From NCBI RefSeq assembly GCF_004353225.1, contig NZ_CP037934.1:558001-622000 (forward strand): a stretch of 64,000 nt of DNA, read 5' to 3'. How positions within the stretch are numbered: the first letter of the stretch is position 1; every line of letters starts with the position of its first letter. Of the stretch, positions 23,189-31,624 are shown in pieces. The notes under the pieces are model-generated. The model saw only the letters and a list, made by a program, of their open reading frames with translations. It searched no databases and was not told the DNA's origin. A program made the translations under genes and the position numbers. This stretch comes from Marinobacter sp. JH2. Lineage in GTDB: Bacteria > Pseudomonadota > Gammaproteobacteria > Pseudomonadales > Oleiphilaceae.

Positions 23189-25378
23189 ATGGATATGAAT
23201 CGCAGTAAGTTTCTCCTTATTATTGTTATCGTCGCGATCGTGGCTGTTTTCATCGGTTTCGACGGGCACAAACTCCTCACGCTGGAAAATCTCCAAGGCC
23301 ATCAGGGGGCACTGGCGCAATGGATTGATCAGAATCTGTTGCTGGCGGTTGCAGGCTATGCCGGGATTTATGTGGTCGTAACGGCACTGTCTTTGCCCGG
23401 TGCGACGATCATGACTCTGGCCGGGGGTGCATTTTTTGGCAACCTTTATGGTCTGGCTGCTGTTTCCATTGCCTCAACCGTGGGTGCGTCCCTTGCATTC
23501 CTCGTAGCGAGATTTCTCATGCGTGACACGCTGCGTAAGCGATACGCTGAAACGGTAGCGAAGATGGACCGGGGAATTTCGAAGGATGGCGCTTTTTATC
23601 TGGCAACCCTGCGCCTGGTACCGGTGTTTCCCTTTTTCCTGATTAACCTGGCCATGGGCCTGACCGCCATGAAGCTGCGCACCTACGCTCTTGTAAGCTG
23701 GGCAGCCATGTTGCCGGGCACATTTGTGTTTGTGAACGCCGGAACCCAACTTGGGCAGATCGAGTCCACCGCTGACATCGTTTCAGCTGATCTGCTGCTT
23801 TCTTTCGCGTTGCTCGGGCTTTTCCCGCTGATTGCCAAGTTCGTGGTGGGTCTCATCCGCCGCCGCAAGGTATATGCGGGCTGGCAGAAGCCTGAGAGCT
23901 TCGATTACAACCTGCTGGTGATTGGCGGTGGTTCAGCCGGTCTGGTCTCTGCCTACATTGCTTCCGCGGTTAAGGCGAAGGTCGCGCTGATTGAAAAACA
24001 CAAGATGGGTGGTGACTGCCTGAACACCGGCTGTGTGCCATCGAAAGCCCTTATCCGCAGTGCCAAGGCCGCGGATACCATGCGCCATGCCAACCGCTAT
24101 GGGCTAGAGTCGGTGCCGGTGAAAGGCTCCTTCAAGAACATAATGAACCGTGTTCAAGAGGTGATTGCCAAGGTAGAACCCCACGATTCCCCCGAGCGGT
24201 ACCGCAAGCTGGGTGTGGATTGCATCTCGGGCGAGGCGAGCTTCGTATCTCCGTGGGAGTTAGAAGTCCGGCACAATGATGGTCGTACCGAGCGGTTGAC
24301 CGCTCGCAGCATTATTGTTGCCACGGGCGGAAAGCCGGCGATGCCACCGATTCCGGGGCTTGCCGAAATGGAGCCTTTGAACTCTGACAATCTATGGGAA
24401 TTGCAGGAGCAGCCGGAGCGTTTGCTGGTTCTGGGTGGCGGACCAATCGGTTCCGAGTTGGCCCATGCGTTTGCTCGCTTGGGGAGCCAGGTGATTCAGG
24501 TAGAAATGGGCGACCGGTTGCTGGCGAAAGAAGACAGCGATGTGTCAGAGCTGGTGAAAGCGCAGTTCGAAAGCGATGGCATTGACCTTCGTCTGGAACA
24601 TGCGGCCAGGGAATTCGCCATCGAAGAGGGTGAGAAAGTCGTTTACTGCGAGCACAAGGGCGAGCGGGTTCGTATTGCCTTCGATCAGGTGTTGGTTGCA
24701 GTGGGTCGCGCCCCGAACACCAAAGGTCTGGGGCTCGAAAAAATTGGTATTGAAACTCTGCGCAATGGAACCGTGCCAGTTGAAGACGATATGAGCCTTC
24801 GCTACCCCAACGTGTTTGCGTGTGGTGATGTGGCAGGTCCCTATCAGTTTACCCATGCGGCGGCTCATCAGGCCTGGTATGCGGCGGTAAACGGTTTGTT
24901 CGGCCAGTTCAAACGTTTCCGTGTGGATTATCGGGTCATGCCCTGGGTGACGTTTACTTCGCCCGAGGTGGCGCGGGTTGGGCTCAGCGAAGCAGAAGCT
25001 AAAGAGCAGGGCGTCGCCTACGAAATTACCCGTTATGGGTTGGATGATCTGGACCGCGCTATTGCCGAAGGCGAAGACTACGGCTTCATAAAAATCCTTA
25101 CAGTGCCAGGTAAGGACAAGATCCTCGGTGTGGTAGTGGCTGGCTCTCATGCAGGTGAAATTCTCTCGGAATTTACTCTGGCGATGAAGCATGGCCTGGG
25201 TCTGAACAAGATTCTGGGTACCATTCACCCCTACCCGACCTGGAACGAGTCGGCCAAGTATGCGGCTGGCGAGTGGAAACGTGCCCATGCTCCTGAAGGT
25301 ATTCTGAAATTGTTGGAGAAGTTGCACAACTGGCGCCGGGGTAAAGGCCAAGCTCACGAACAAAACGTAAAGAAATAA
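23189..25378 (+). CDS. TVP38/TMEM64 membrane domain fused to FAD-dependent disulfide oxidoreductase
   Basis: A 729-residue two-part protein. Residues 1 to about 228 form a TVP38 membrane module ('LSLPGATIMTLAGGAFFGNL', 'RLVPVFPFFLINLAMGLT'). From about 238 a mercuric-reductase/lipoamide-dehydrogenase-type enzyme follows: FAD motif 'LLVIGGGSAGLVSAYIAS', redox pair 'GGDCLNTGCVPSKAL', NAD(P) motif 'LLVLGGGPIGSELAHAF', 'FACGDVAGPYQFTHAA' and dimerisation region 'IHPYPTWNE' with His and Glu. This fusion type is known, but its substrate is not. The redox Cys pair is intact, so it should be catalytic at the membrane. Start 23189 or 23195. Confidence 0.88.
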   Translation: MDMNRSKFLLIIVIVAIVAVFIGFDGHKLLTLENLQGHQGALAQWIDQNLLLAVAGYAGIYVVVTALSLPGATIMTLAGGAFFGNLYGLAAVSIASTVGASLAFLVARFLMRDTLRKRYAETVAKMDRGISKDGAFYLATLRLVPVFPFFLINLAMGLTAMKLRTYALVSWAAMLPGTFVFVNAGTQLGQIESTADIVSADLLLSFALLGLFPLIAKFVVGLIRRRKVYAGWQKPESFDYNLLVIGGGSAGLVSAYIASAVKAKVALIEKHKMGGDCLNTGCVPSKALIRSAKAADTMRHANRYGLESVPVKGSFKNIMNRVQEVIAKVEPHDSPERYRKLGVDCISGEASFVSPWELEVRHNDGRTERLTARSIIVATGGKPAMPPIPGLAEMEPLNSDNLWELQEQPERLLVLGGGPIGSELAHAFARLGSQVIQVEMGDRLLAKEDSDVSELVKAQFESDGIDLRLEHAAREFAIEEGEKVVYCEHKGERVRIAFDQVLVAVGRAPNTKGLGLEKIGIETLRNGTVPVEDDMSLRYPNVFACGDVAGPYQFTHAAAHQAWYAAVNGLFGQFKRFRVDYRVMPWVTFTSPEVARVGLSEAEAKEQGVAYEITRYGLDDLDRAIAEGEDYGFIKILTVPGKDKILGVVVAGSHAGEILSEFTLAMKHGLGLNKILGTIHPYPTWNESAKYAAGEWKRAHAPEGILKLLEKLHNWRRGKGQAHEQNVKK

Positions 25379-25469
25379 CTACGGGCTGAAAAATGTGGGG
25401 CGATGGCTGCAACCAAACGGCTTCGCCCATGTCCGAGAACCCTTATTCCTGAACCATCAAGGAGCCTCA

Positions 25470-26438
25470 ATGCCCCTGATTGAACCCCGACCTGCCAGAA
25501 AGCGCATTCCGGCGGTAGAAGTACTAGAGTCCAGAGCGTTTGATAGCTGGACTCACACCCGCAACGGCGACCCTCGCGGATACATCGACGCCGTCAAGCT
25601 GAAAGAGTTGTGGATTCACACGGGTACTGCCTGCAATCTGGCCTGCCCGTTCTGCCTGGAAGGCAGCCACCCGGGCGATGGTCGTATCCCCGGCATGAAG
25701 CTGAGCGATGTGAAGCCGTTTATTCACGAAGCCATCGATATGGGTGTGGAGCAGCTTTCGTTCACCGGTGGCGAACCGTTTGTGATTCGTGATTTTGTGA
25801 ACATTCTGGATTATGCCAGTCAGCATCGGCCCTGCTTTGTGCTGACCAACGCCACGGAGCCGTTACTTAAACGCCGACATCAGGTGTTGCCGTTGCTGGA
25901 TAACCCTTACCCGATTCACTTCCGTGTGAGCCTGGATTTCCCGGATCAAGCTCGCCATGACAAGGATCGAGGTGAGGGGAGTTTTGATCAGGCGCTGGAG
26001 GGCATTCACTGGCTGGTTGAGCAGGGGTTCAAGGTATCTATTGCTCGCCAAACGGATCCAGATGAAATTCCGGCTGATGTGGAAGCTGCGTTTCGGGAGA
26101 TTTTCCGTGAGTGGCAGATTCCCGAAACTCTGGCGTTTACTGCGTTCCCGGATCTGGGTACGCCGGGATCAGAAGATGGTAGCCCGGAGATTACCGAGAA
26201 CTGCATGGAGAAATACCCAACGGTTCAGAGTCAGTCGCACTTTATGTGCACGTATACGCGCATGCTGGTTAAGAAGGGCGATGCGGTGCGGGTTTATGCG
26301 TGCACGCTGGTGGATGATGATCCTCAGTATGACCTGGGCGGATCGCTGGCGGAGAGCATGGAGGAGCGCATTATGTTGCGGCACCATCGGTGTTTTTCCT
26401 GTTATCGGTATGGGGCTAGTTGTTCGGCGCCTGGTTGA
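25470..26438 (+). CDS. Radical SAM enzyme, unassigned
   Basis: A 322-residue radical SAM protein. The [4Fe-4S] motif is Cys55-x3-Cys59-x2-Cys62 ('TACNLACPFCLEG'), followed by the SAM-binding 'LSFTGGEPFVIRD' (GGE). The C-terminal 80 residues hold further cysteines ('FMCTYTRM', 'VYACTLVDD', 'RCFSCYRYGASCSAPG'), suggesting an auxiliary SPASM/Twitch-like cluster, often found in peptide- or small-molecule-modifying members. The ATG at 25470 follows AAGGAGCC; the upstream extension to 25395 lacks one. It lies 91 bp after the TVP38/FAD fusion and before a symporter. Substrate unknown. Confidence 0.85.
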   Translation: MPLIEPRPARKRIPAVEVLESRAFDSWTHTRNGDPRGYIDAVKLKELWIHTGTACNLACPFCLEGSHPGDGRIPGMKLSDVKPFIHEAIDMGVEQLSFTGGEPFVIRDFVNILDYASQHRPCFVLTNATEPLLKRRHQVLPLLDNPYPIHFRVSLDFPDQARHDKDRGEGSFDQALEGIHWLVEQGFKVSIARQTDPDEIPADVEAAFREIFREWQIPETLAFTAFPDLGTPGSEDGSPEITENCMEKYPTVQSQSHFMCTYTRMLVKKGDAVRVYACTLVDDDPQYDLGGSLAESMEERIMLRHHRCFSCYRYGASCSAPG

Positions 26439-26566
26439 TTTTTTCAGGACTGGTCGTTGGGCGTCGCCCCCATAACCGCGGTTGAATTCAGTGCGGGTCT
26501 CTATGAAGTCTTCGAGGCTTGAAAAGCCGAAACGAGCCCCGGACTACAACGAGGAAGTAAACAACA

Positions 26567-27970
26567 GTGAACATCACGGAAGCCTCCCTTTTTTGGGGGT
26601 TCTTGCTGGTTTATGGCGTGGTTATGTACGTTCTGTCGCCGAAAAGCAGGAATTCGGAGTCTTTTTACAGAGGCGCTGACGACCAGGGAAACCCGGTGAG
26701 TCAGTGGTCGTTGACGGCCAGTATTTTTATCAGCTGGATTTTTGCCAAGTCGGTGACCAATGCGGCGAATCTTGGCGCGACTTATGGCGTGACCGGAGGG
26801 CTGGCTTATGCCAGTTATTGGCTGTCGATTCCGGTGGCCGGGTACATCATTTATCTCATTCGGACACAGACTGGCGCGCGCAGTCTGCAGGATTTTCTTA
26901 CCTCGCGGTTTGGACGTTTTGCTGGGTTGGCATTTGCGGCTGCGATTCTTATTCGGTTGTATAACGAGGTCTGGAGTAACACGGCGGTTGTGGGTGGTTA
27001 CTTCGGGTTGCCCGGGGAGTGGGAATATTACGTTGCGGCTATGGTGTTCACGGCGTTTACGCTGGCTTATAGCCTGAAAGGCGGGCTTCGCTCTTCTATT
27101 TTTACCGATGTGATTCAGACCTTCGTGTTTGTGTTTTTCCTGGGTGCAGTGCTGTTCATGATTATCCCGGCCAACGAAACCTCGGCTTTGCTGAGCGAAG
27201 GTGAGTTCCGGTTAAATGCTGGGTTTGATCTGTTGTTGGTGGCCTTGTTACAGATGTTCAGTTATCCGTTTCATGACCCGGTGCTGACGGATCGGGGTTT
27301 CGTGAACAAGGAAAAAACCATGCTCAAGAGCTTTGTGGTTGCAGGCTTGTTGGGTTTTGTGGCGGTGTTTTTGTTCAGCCTGGTGGGTGTTCATGCTCGC
27401 CTGAATGGTATTGAGGCTATGGGCAATGCGCCCGCAGCAGTGGGTCAGTCCCTGGGGTTGGCAGCACTGTTTTTCATGAGTGTGGTGATGATGACGTCTG
27501 CAGGTTCGACGCTGGATTCTACGTTTACCTCGCTCGCCAAGTCTCTGGCGGTTGACCTGCCACGGTTGGCAAAACGGGCAAAAGACCGGCTGCCCAGTGT
27601 GCGGGTGGGTGCGGTAGTGATGATTGTGTTTGCGGTGATTGGCAATCTGCCCATGTTTGTCGGCACGGATATTCTCAAAGCTACCACCGTCTCCGGCACT
27701 ATGGTGATGGGGCTGGCACCGGTGTTTCTGTTTTACGGATTCACCCGCTGGTCGCCCTGGAGTTTTCATCTCAGCTTTTGGATCGGTTTGGTGCTTGGTG
27801 TGCTGATGGCGGCGGGGCTGATTCCTGCCAGTTGGGCCATTGGTGATGGCGGGTATGCTTTGCTGCTCGGAACGAACGCCTATGGTTCTCTGATTTGTAC
27901 CTTCGGATTTTTCCTGCCTCTGGCGTTAAAGCGCTTTGCCGGCAAGTCTCTTGCAACCAGTGGAGTGTGA
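26567..27970 (+). CDS. Sodium:solute symporter family permease
   Basis: A 467-residue inner-membrane permease of the SSS (LeuT-fold) family, with about 12-13 hydrophobic segments. Typical spots are 'SLTASIFISWIFAKSVTNAA' (helix 1 break), 'GARSLQDFLTSRFG' and 'MTSAGSTLDSTFTSLAKSLA' (the Ser/Thr-rich sodium site of helix 8). Its substrate cannot be read from sequence. The next gene starts 2 bp after its stop and the radical SAM gene ends 128 bp before, so it probably imports the substrate, or exports the product, of this cluster. Confidence 0.85.
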   Translation: MNITEASLFWGFLLVYGVVMYVLSPKSRNSESFYRGADDQGNPVSQWSLTASIFISWIFAKSVTNAANLGATYGVTGGLAYASYWLSIPVAGYIIYLIRTQTGARSLQDFLTSRFGRFAGLAFAAAILIRLYNEVWSNTAVVGGYFGLPGEWEYYVAAMVFTAFTLAYSLKGGLRSSIFTDVIQTFVFVFFLGAVLFMIIPANETSALLSEGEFRLNAGFDLLLVALLQMFSYPFHDPVLTDRGFVNKEKTMLKSFVVAGLLGFVAVFLFSLVGVHARLNGIEAMGNAPAAVGQSLGLAALFFMSVVMMTSAGSTLDSTFTSLAKSLAVDLPRLAKRAKDRLPSVRVGAVVMIVFAVIGNLPMFVGTDILKATTVSGTMVMGLAPVFLFYGFTRWSPWSFHLSFWIGLVLGVLMAAGLIPASWAIGDGGYALLLGTNAYGSLICTFGFFLPLALKRFAGKSLATSGV

Positions 27971-27972
27971 TT

Positions 27973-28401
27973 TTGACTGAACTGAATATTTTAGGACGGC
28001 ATCTGGATAGCTGGCGATCCTTTCAAAGCCTGCCGCTGTGGGTGCAAATATGGGTCGCAGGAATTCTGGTGCCGGTAAACGCAGCAGCCTTTCTTTTTCT
28101 GGATACGACGGCTGGTAGGTGGGCGGCAGTGGCTGCGGCTCTGGTTTTGCTCAGCAACTACCCGATTATGCTGGCTTGCCGGGGAATGAGCCGCCTGATG
28201 GCCTTGCCACACTTGGCCATATGGGGGCCTTTGCAGATTCTGCTGCTTCACCGGCTTGTTGTAGCCGACCTTGCCCAGCTCGAGTTCGGGTTAATCCTTG
28301 TAATTCTTGTTGTGAACAGTGTGTCTCTGTTGTTCGATGCCATTGACAGTTGGCGCTGGTGTGCCGGGGAGCGCGAGGTGCCTGGGCATGACCGACTCTG
28401 A
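27973..28401 (+). CDS. Small four-helix membrane protein, unknown
   Basis: A 142-residue membrane protein with about four helices ('LWVQIWVAGILVPVNAAAFL', 'WAAVAAALVLLSNYPIMLA', 'LPHLAIWGPLQILLLHRL', 'FGLILVILVVNSVSLLFDA'). A TTG start at 27973 is proposed: it lies 2 bp after the symporter stop and gives 'MTELNILGRHLDSW'; the longer frame from 27895 would overlap the symporter by 76 bp. No family recognised. Tight coupling to the symporter suggests an accessory membrane subunit or a member of the same process. It overlaps the phosphatase-like gene by 14 bp. Confidence 0.65.
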   Translation: MTELNILGRHLDSWRSFQSLPLWVQIWVAGILVPVNAAAFLFLDTTAGRWAAVAAALVLLSNYPIMLACRGMSRLMALPHLAIWGPLQILLLHRLVVADLAQLEFGLILVILVVNSVSLLFDAIDSWRWCAGEREVPGHDRL

Positions 28402-29344
28402 GGGCCGCAGTTGTCCCTTGGGTTACCGCTATAACCCTGCATCCTTGTGCGAGACCGTCACGCCTGTAAGCGAAGACGTTCTGTATGTGATCGGTGGTCT
28501 CTATGGCAACCCTTTTGCGCTTGATGAAATTGAGCAAATGGCGAGGGCAGAAGAATGCCAAGGGCGCAGCGTGAAATTGGTGTTCAACGGCGATTTTAAT
28601 TGGTTTAACGCCAGCGATGAACTGTTCCGCGACATCAATAATCGGGTGCTGAGTCATACCGCCAGCCTTGGTAATGTGGACTACGAGCTGGCTAAGCCGA
28701 GTACCGGTGCCGGGTGCGGTTGTGCCTACCCTGATTTTGTTGATCAGGGTGTGGTTGAGCGATCTAACCAGATCATGACTAGGCTGCAAAATACGGCCGA
28801 ATTGCATCGGGATATTCAGCAACGCTTAGCCGCTCTTCCCAGATACTGTAGCTTGTTGTTTGAAGGCCTAAACATTTCCATATTGCATGGTGACCCGGAG
28901 TCTCTCGCTGGTTGGGGCTTGGCACACGAATCCTTTGATGCAGGTAACGGGCACCAGCTTGCAGAGTGGTTCCGGATGTCGGGTGCAGATGTGATGGCTT
29001 CGGCCCACACCTGTCTCCCTGTGCTTTGGTCTGGTTTGGTTGATGGGCGCTCTCGATTGGTGGCTAATAATGGCTCAGCCGGCATGGGTAACCTGAGCGC
29101 CGACCCTCGTGGGTTGATCACCCGTATAAGTCGTGCAGCACCAACGGCTGAGCCGGTCTCAGGTTTCGAACATGCTGGGTTGCAGGTGCATTTGATGCCT
29201 GTAGATTACGATGTTCATGCGTGGCTCAAGCAGTTTGATCGCCTTTGGCCTGAGGGTTCAGCGGCTGCGCACTCCTACCGCGACCGCATTCTTGAGGGCA
29301 CATTCCTCTCGCCCGATAATATCGTGTTTCCTCCCGCTTTTTAG
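28388..29344 (+). CDS. Divergent calcineurin-type metallophosphoesterase
   Basis: A 318-residue protein with the layout of a calcineurin-like phosphatase but altered metal motifs. Motif I reads 'VIGGLYGNPFAL' where 'SDIHGN' (Asp and His ligands) is usual; motif II keeps Gly-Asp ('VFNGDFNWF'); motif III is 'LGNVDYEL' instead of GNHD; the late His motifs survive ('ILHGDPESL', 'SAHTCLP'). An extra Cys-rich segment, 'GAGCGCAYPDFVD', is inserted. Ligand loss suggests changed metal use or a binding role. Start at 28388 overlaps the previous gene, so translation is coupled. Confidence 0.68.
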   Translation: MTDSEGRSCPLGYRYNPASLCETVTPVSEDVLYVIGGLYGNPFALDEIEQMARAEECQGRSVKLVFNGDFNWFNASDELFRDINNRVLSHTASLGNVDYELAKPSTGAGCGCAYPDFVDQGVVERSNQIMTRLQNTAELHRDIQQRLAALPRYCSLLFEGLNISILHGDPESLAGWGLAHESFDAGNGHQLAEWFRMSGADVMASAHTCLPVLWSGLVDGRSRLVANNGSAGMGNLSADPRGLITRISRAAPTAEPVSGFEHAGLQVHLMPVDYDVHAWLKQFDRLWPEGSAAAHSYRDRILEGTFLSPDNIVFPPAF

Positions 29345-29544
29345 TCTCTCTATTGCTGGCGAATGAGAGGCATGCGGGAACATATAAACATACCTGTTTC
29401 AGCAGCATCGCTGATTAGAGCAAAGGGTAACGGTCATGAGTTTCTCAGAGGACATAAGCTGCTGCGCTGGGCTTGTGCAATTCATGGCGAGGTTTGTCAC
29501 CTATTTGTAGGAGTGCTGACACCTGGACTTCATCTGGTTCCGTT

Positions 29545-29625
29545 ATGTTTGACGAAATTGCCAGAGGTAAGTTTGATGAGGTCAGCAATGACGCCGCTCG
29601 CCGGCTGCAGGGGCGCACCGAATGA
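29545..29625 (+). CDS. Possible micro-ORF of 26 codons
   Basis: In a 295-bp gap between the phosphatase-like gene and the M14 gene, an ATG at 29545 opens 26 codons of charged, protein-like sequence ('MFDEIARGKFDEV', then 'SNDAARRLQGR') and stops 14 bp before the M14 start. The rest of the gap shows nothing convincing. It may be a leader peptide, a precursor, or a remnant. No ribosome site is obvious at standard distance, so this is a weak call. Confidence 0.25.
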   Translation: MFDEIARGKFDEVSNDAARRLQGRTE

Positions 29626-29639
29626 TGTGAGATGGGTCT

Positions 29640-30746
29640 ATGACTGAGCTTAGCGATCTCACTCACATCAAAGTGGTGCCCGAGCAACAGGGATTGCGTG
29701 ATGGAAAGCAGCGGCGGCAGTTACGCAGGCGCTTACCTGAGCTGATCGAGTTGGAGCGCACCCTCGCCGAATCACCAAAACAATTTTCAGTGCAGGTGAG
29801 CGCAAGCATTTCGGTGGGCTCGCATGAGTTACCAATTTATCGTGTTGACGTTGGCGATGCGCCAGCGGACCGTCCTGCGCTGCTGTTGCTGGGCGGTGTG
29901 CACGGGCTGGAGCGCATCGGCACCCAAGTGGTTACGGCATGGCTGCAAAATCTGGCCAACAGGTTGCGCTGGGATGAACATCTGGCTGAGCTTCTGCAGC
30001 AGGTACGGCTGGTGGTTGTGCCCCTGCTCAATCCTGGCGGTATGTATCTGGGACGGCGTAGCAATCCTGCCGGGGTGGACCTTATGCGCAATGCGCCCAT
30101 TTCGGCCCAAAGCCCGAGTACCTTTCTAGTGGGCGGGCAACGACTATCACCGTTACTGCCTTGGTACAGAGGAAAGCTCGATCAAGGGATGGAGCCCGAG
30201 AACCTGGCTTTGCAGAGCATCATCGAAGAAGTGTTGCCGGGCAGGCCATTCAGCGTATCGCTTGACTGCCACTCAGGCTTCGGCTGGCGTGATCAGATCT
30301 GGTTTCCCTACGCTTACCGGCGCCGCCCAATGCGTAATATTTCGTCTGTGATGGCGCTGAAGCTGCTTTGGGAGCAATCCTACCCCCATCACGACTATCA
30401 GTTCGAGCCGCAATCGGAGCATTACGTTACCCATGGAGATTTGTGGGACTACTTTTATAAACACCATAATCGCCAGGCCAGTGCCCCGTGGCTTCCGCTG
30501 ACTCTCGAGATGGGCTCGTGGCGCTGGTTGCGTAAGCGTCCCCGCCAGTTGTTCAGCCGGGAAGGGCTGTTTAATCCGCTGGTGACTCATCGCCATCATC
30601 GGGTTCTTCGCAGCCATATGCTGTTGTTTGATTTCCTGCTCAATGCAAGCGCGAATTACGGCAACTGGCTACCCACCCCTTCCGAAGGCGAGTGGTTGCG
30701 GGCTGCTGCCAGAGCGCATTGGTACAGTAAGGGCGAGAAACTGTAA
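29640..30746 (+). CDS. M14-family zinc carboxypeptidase-like protein
   Basis: A 368-residue member of the M14 metallopeptidase/succinylglutamate-desuccinylase clan. Zinc ligands are visible: His and Glu in 'LLGGVHGLERIGTQ' (H-x2-E) and the distal His in 'LDCHSGFGWRD'. The substrate Arg is in 'GVDLMRNAP' and the general-base Glu in 'LTLEMGSWRW'. No signal peptide, so cytoplasmic. It could trim peptides or hydrolyse N-acyl amino acids; the substrate is unknown. It overlaps the next gene (TAATG), so the two are translationally coupled. Confidence 0.82.
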   Translation: MTELSDLTHIKVVPEQQGLRDGKQRRQLRRRLPELIELERTLAESPKQFSVQVSASISVGSHELPIYRVDVGDAPADRPALLLLGGVHGLERIGTQVVTAWLQNLANRLRWDEHLAELLQQVRLVVVPLLNPGGMYLGRRSNPAGVDLMRNAPISAQSPSTFLVGGQRLSPLLPWYRGKLDQGMEPENLALQSIIEEVLPGRPFSVSLDCHSGFGWRDQIWFPYAYRRRPMRNISSVMALKLLWEQSYPHHDYQFEPQSEHYVTHGDLWDYFYKHHNRQASAPWLPLTLEMGSWRWLRKRPRQLFSREGLFNPLVTHRHHRVLRSHMLLFDFLLNASANYGNWLPTPSEGEWLRAAARAHWYSKGEKL

Positions 30747-31504
30747 TGGATTGGTTGTTAATTCGAGGGCTGGCAAGGGAGAGTGCTCATTGGGGTGACT
30801 GGCCAGAGCAGCTTCGACGGGCACGCCCAGAGGATACATTTCATACAGTTGACCTGCCTGGCACTGGGCTAGCTCTGGATTCGCGCTCGCCCACCTCCAT
30901 TGCGGAGGCACGCCAGTTCGCTGACCGGGTGACTCGGGAGTTGCCACGTCCGCTAGGGTTGATCGGACTGTCTCTCGGAGGAATGGTGGCGTTGGATTGG
31001 GCGCTCAATCGGCCTGAGGATTGCGTGAGTCTGGTGCTGATTTCGTCCAGTTCCAGATTGAGCTCGCCATGGAGGCGCATGCGCCCAGCTCAATGGGCGC
31101 CTGTTATGCGTCTATTGGTACAATCTGACAGTGATGTACGGGAACGCGCCATTCTGGCTCTTACGAGTAACCGCCCCATTAGTGATGAGGTTGCTCGGCA
31201 ATGGCAGGCAATTCAGCGTGAGCGCCCGGTTCAGCGGGGCGATGTGATTCGTCAGCTCTATGCGGCCTCCTGCTATAAACCACCCCTTAAGGCTCCAAAA
31301 ATGCCAACCCTTGTATTGGCGAGTTATCGCGATCGCCTGACAGACTGGCGTTGCAGCCGGGATTTGGCCAAGTCGCTTGAGTGTCCTCTGGAACTGCACC
31401 CTGACGCAGGTCATGACTTGCCATTGGACGATTCACTGTGGTTGATCGAGCAATTGAATGCCTACTTTCCAGTCGATGAATGCGTCTCGGCTTGCATTGA
31501 CTGA
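30746..31504 (+). CDS. Alpha/beta hydrolase
   Basis: A 252-residue alpha/beta hydrolase coupled to the M14 gene. Motifs are 'LIRGLARESAHWGDW' (oxyanion), 'LPGTG', nucleophile elbow 'LIGLSLGGMVALDWA' (G-x-S-x-G Ser), 'VLASYRDRLTDW' (Asp) and 'DAGHDLPLDD' (His). The triad is complete. Resemblance to BioH-like esterases is only general. Together with the M14 protein it may form a two-step hydrolysis of an amide/ester compound; that is inference. Confidence 0.8.
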   Translation: MDWLLIRGLARESAHWGDWPEQLRRARPEDTFHTVDLPGTGLALDSRSPTSIAEARQFADRVTRELPRPLGLIGLSLGGMVALDWALNRPEDCVSLVLISSSSRLSSPWRRMRPAQWAPVMRLLVQSDSDVRERAILALTSNRPISDEVARQWQAIQRERPVQRGDVIRQLYAASCYKPPLKAPKMPTLVLASYRDRLTDWRCSRDLAKSLECPLELHPDAGHDLPLDDSLWLIEQLNAYFPVDECVSACID

Positions 31505-31505
31505 A

Positions 31506-31534
31506 CTGTCATCGCTTCATCGTAAATTCTTCAT
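31506..31534 (+). promoter_or_regulatory. Pho-box-like direct repeats before olsB
   Basis: Three 7-bp half-sites at an 11-bp period: CTGTCAT (31506, perfect), TCATCGT (31517) and TCTTCAT (31528). PhoB sites consist of CTGTCAT-type repeats spaced 11 bp. The frame 31517-31534 also agrees with the E. coli consensus at 11 of 18 positions. A TTTAAT 19 bp downstream could be the -10. Phosphate control of ornithine-lipid genes is established in other bacteria. Confidence 0.5.
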
Positions 31535-31624
31535 CTGGTTGTAAAGCTCCGTCTTTAATCTCGGTTTAAATCGGTCTGCTGTTGGTCAGCGGGCAGCGAG
31601 TCAGCCAGTTGAAGGGGTTAACGA

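Noticed and set aside
24545..25363. 272-codon minus-strand frame
   Set aside because: Shadow of the oxidoreductase fusion; the plus frame carries all catalytic motifs.
25957..26475. 172-codon frame rich in Arg and Trp inside the radical SAM gene
   Set aside because: Out-of-frame reading of a GC-rich gene; composition is unlike a real protein.
29345..29544. Plus- and minus-strand frames in the gap before the M14 gene
   Set aside because: No ribosome sites and no protein-like composition; only the micro-ORF at 29545 merits mention.
25395..31504. Arsenosugar-type (ArsS) assignment for the radical SAM cluster
   Set aside because: No arsenic methyltransferase or ars gene nearby, and the protein lacks features I associate with ArsS.
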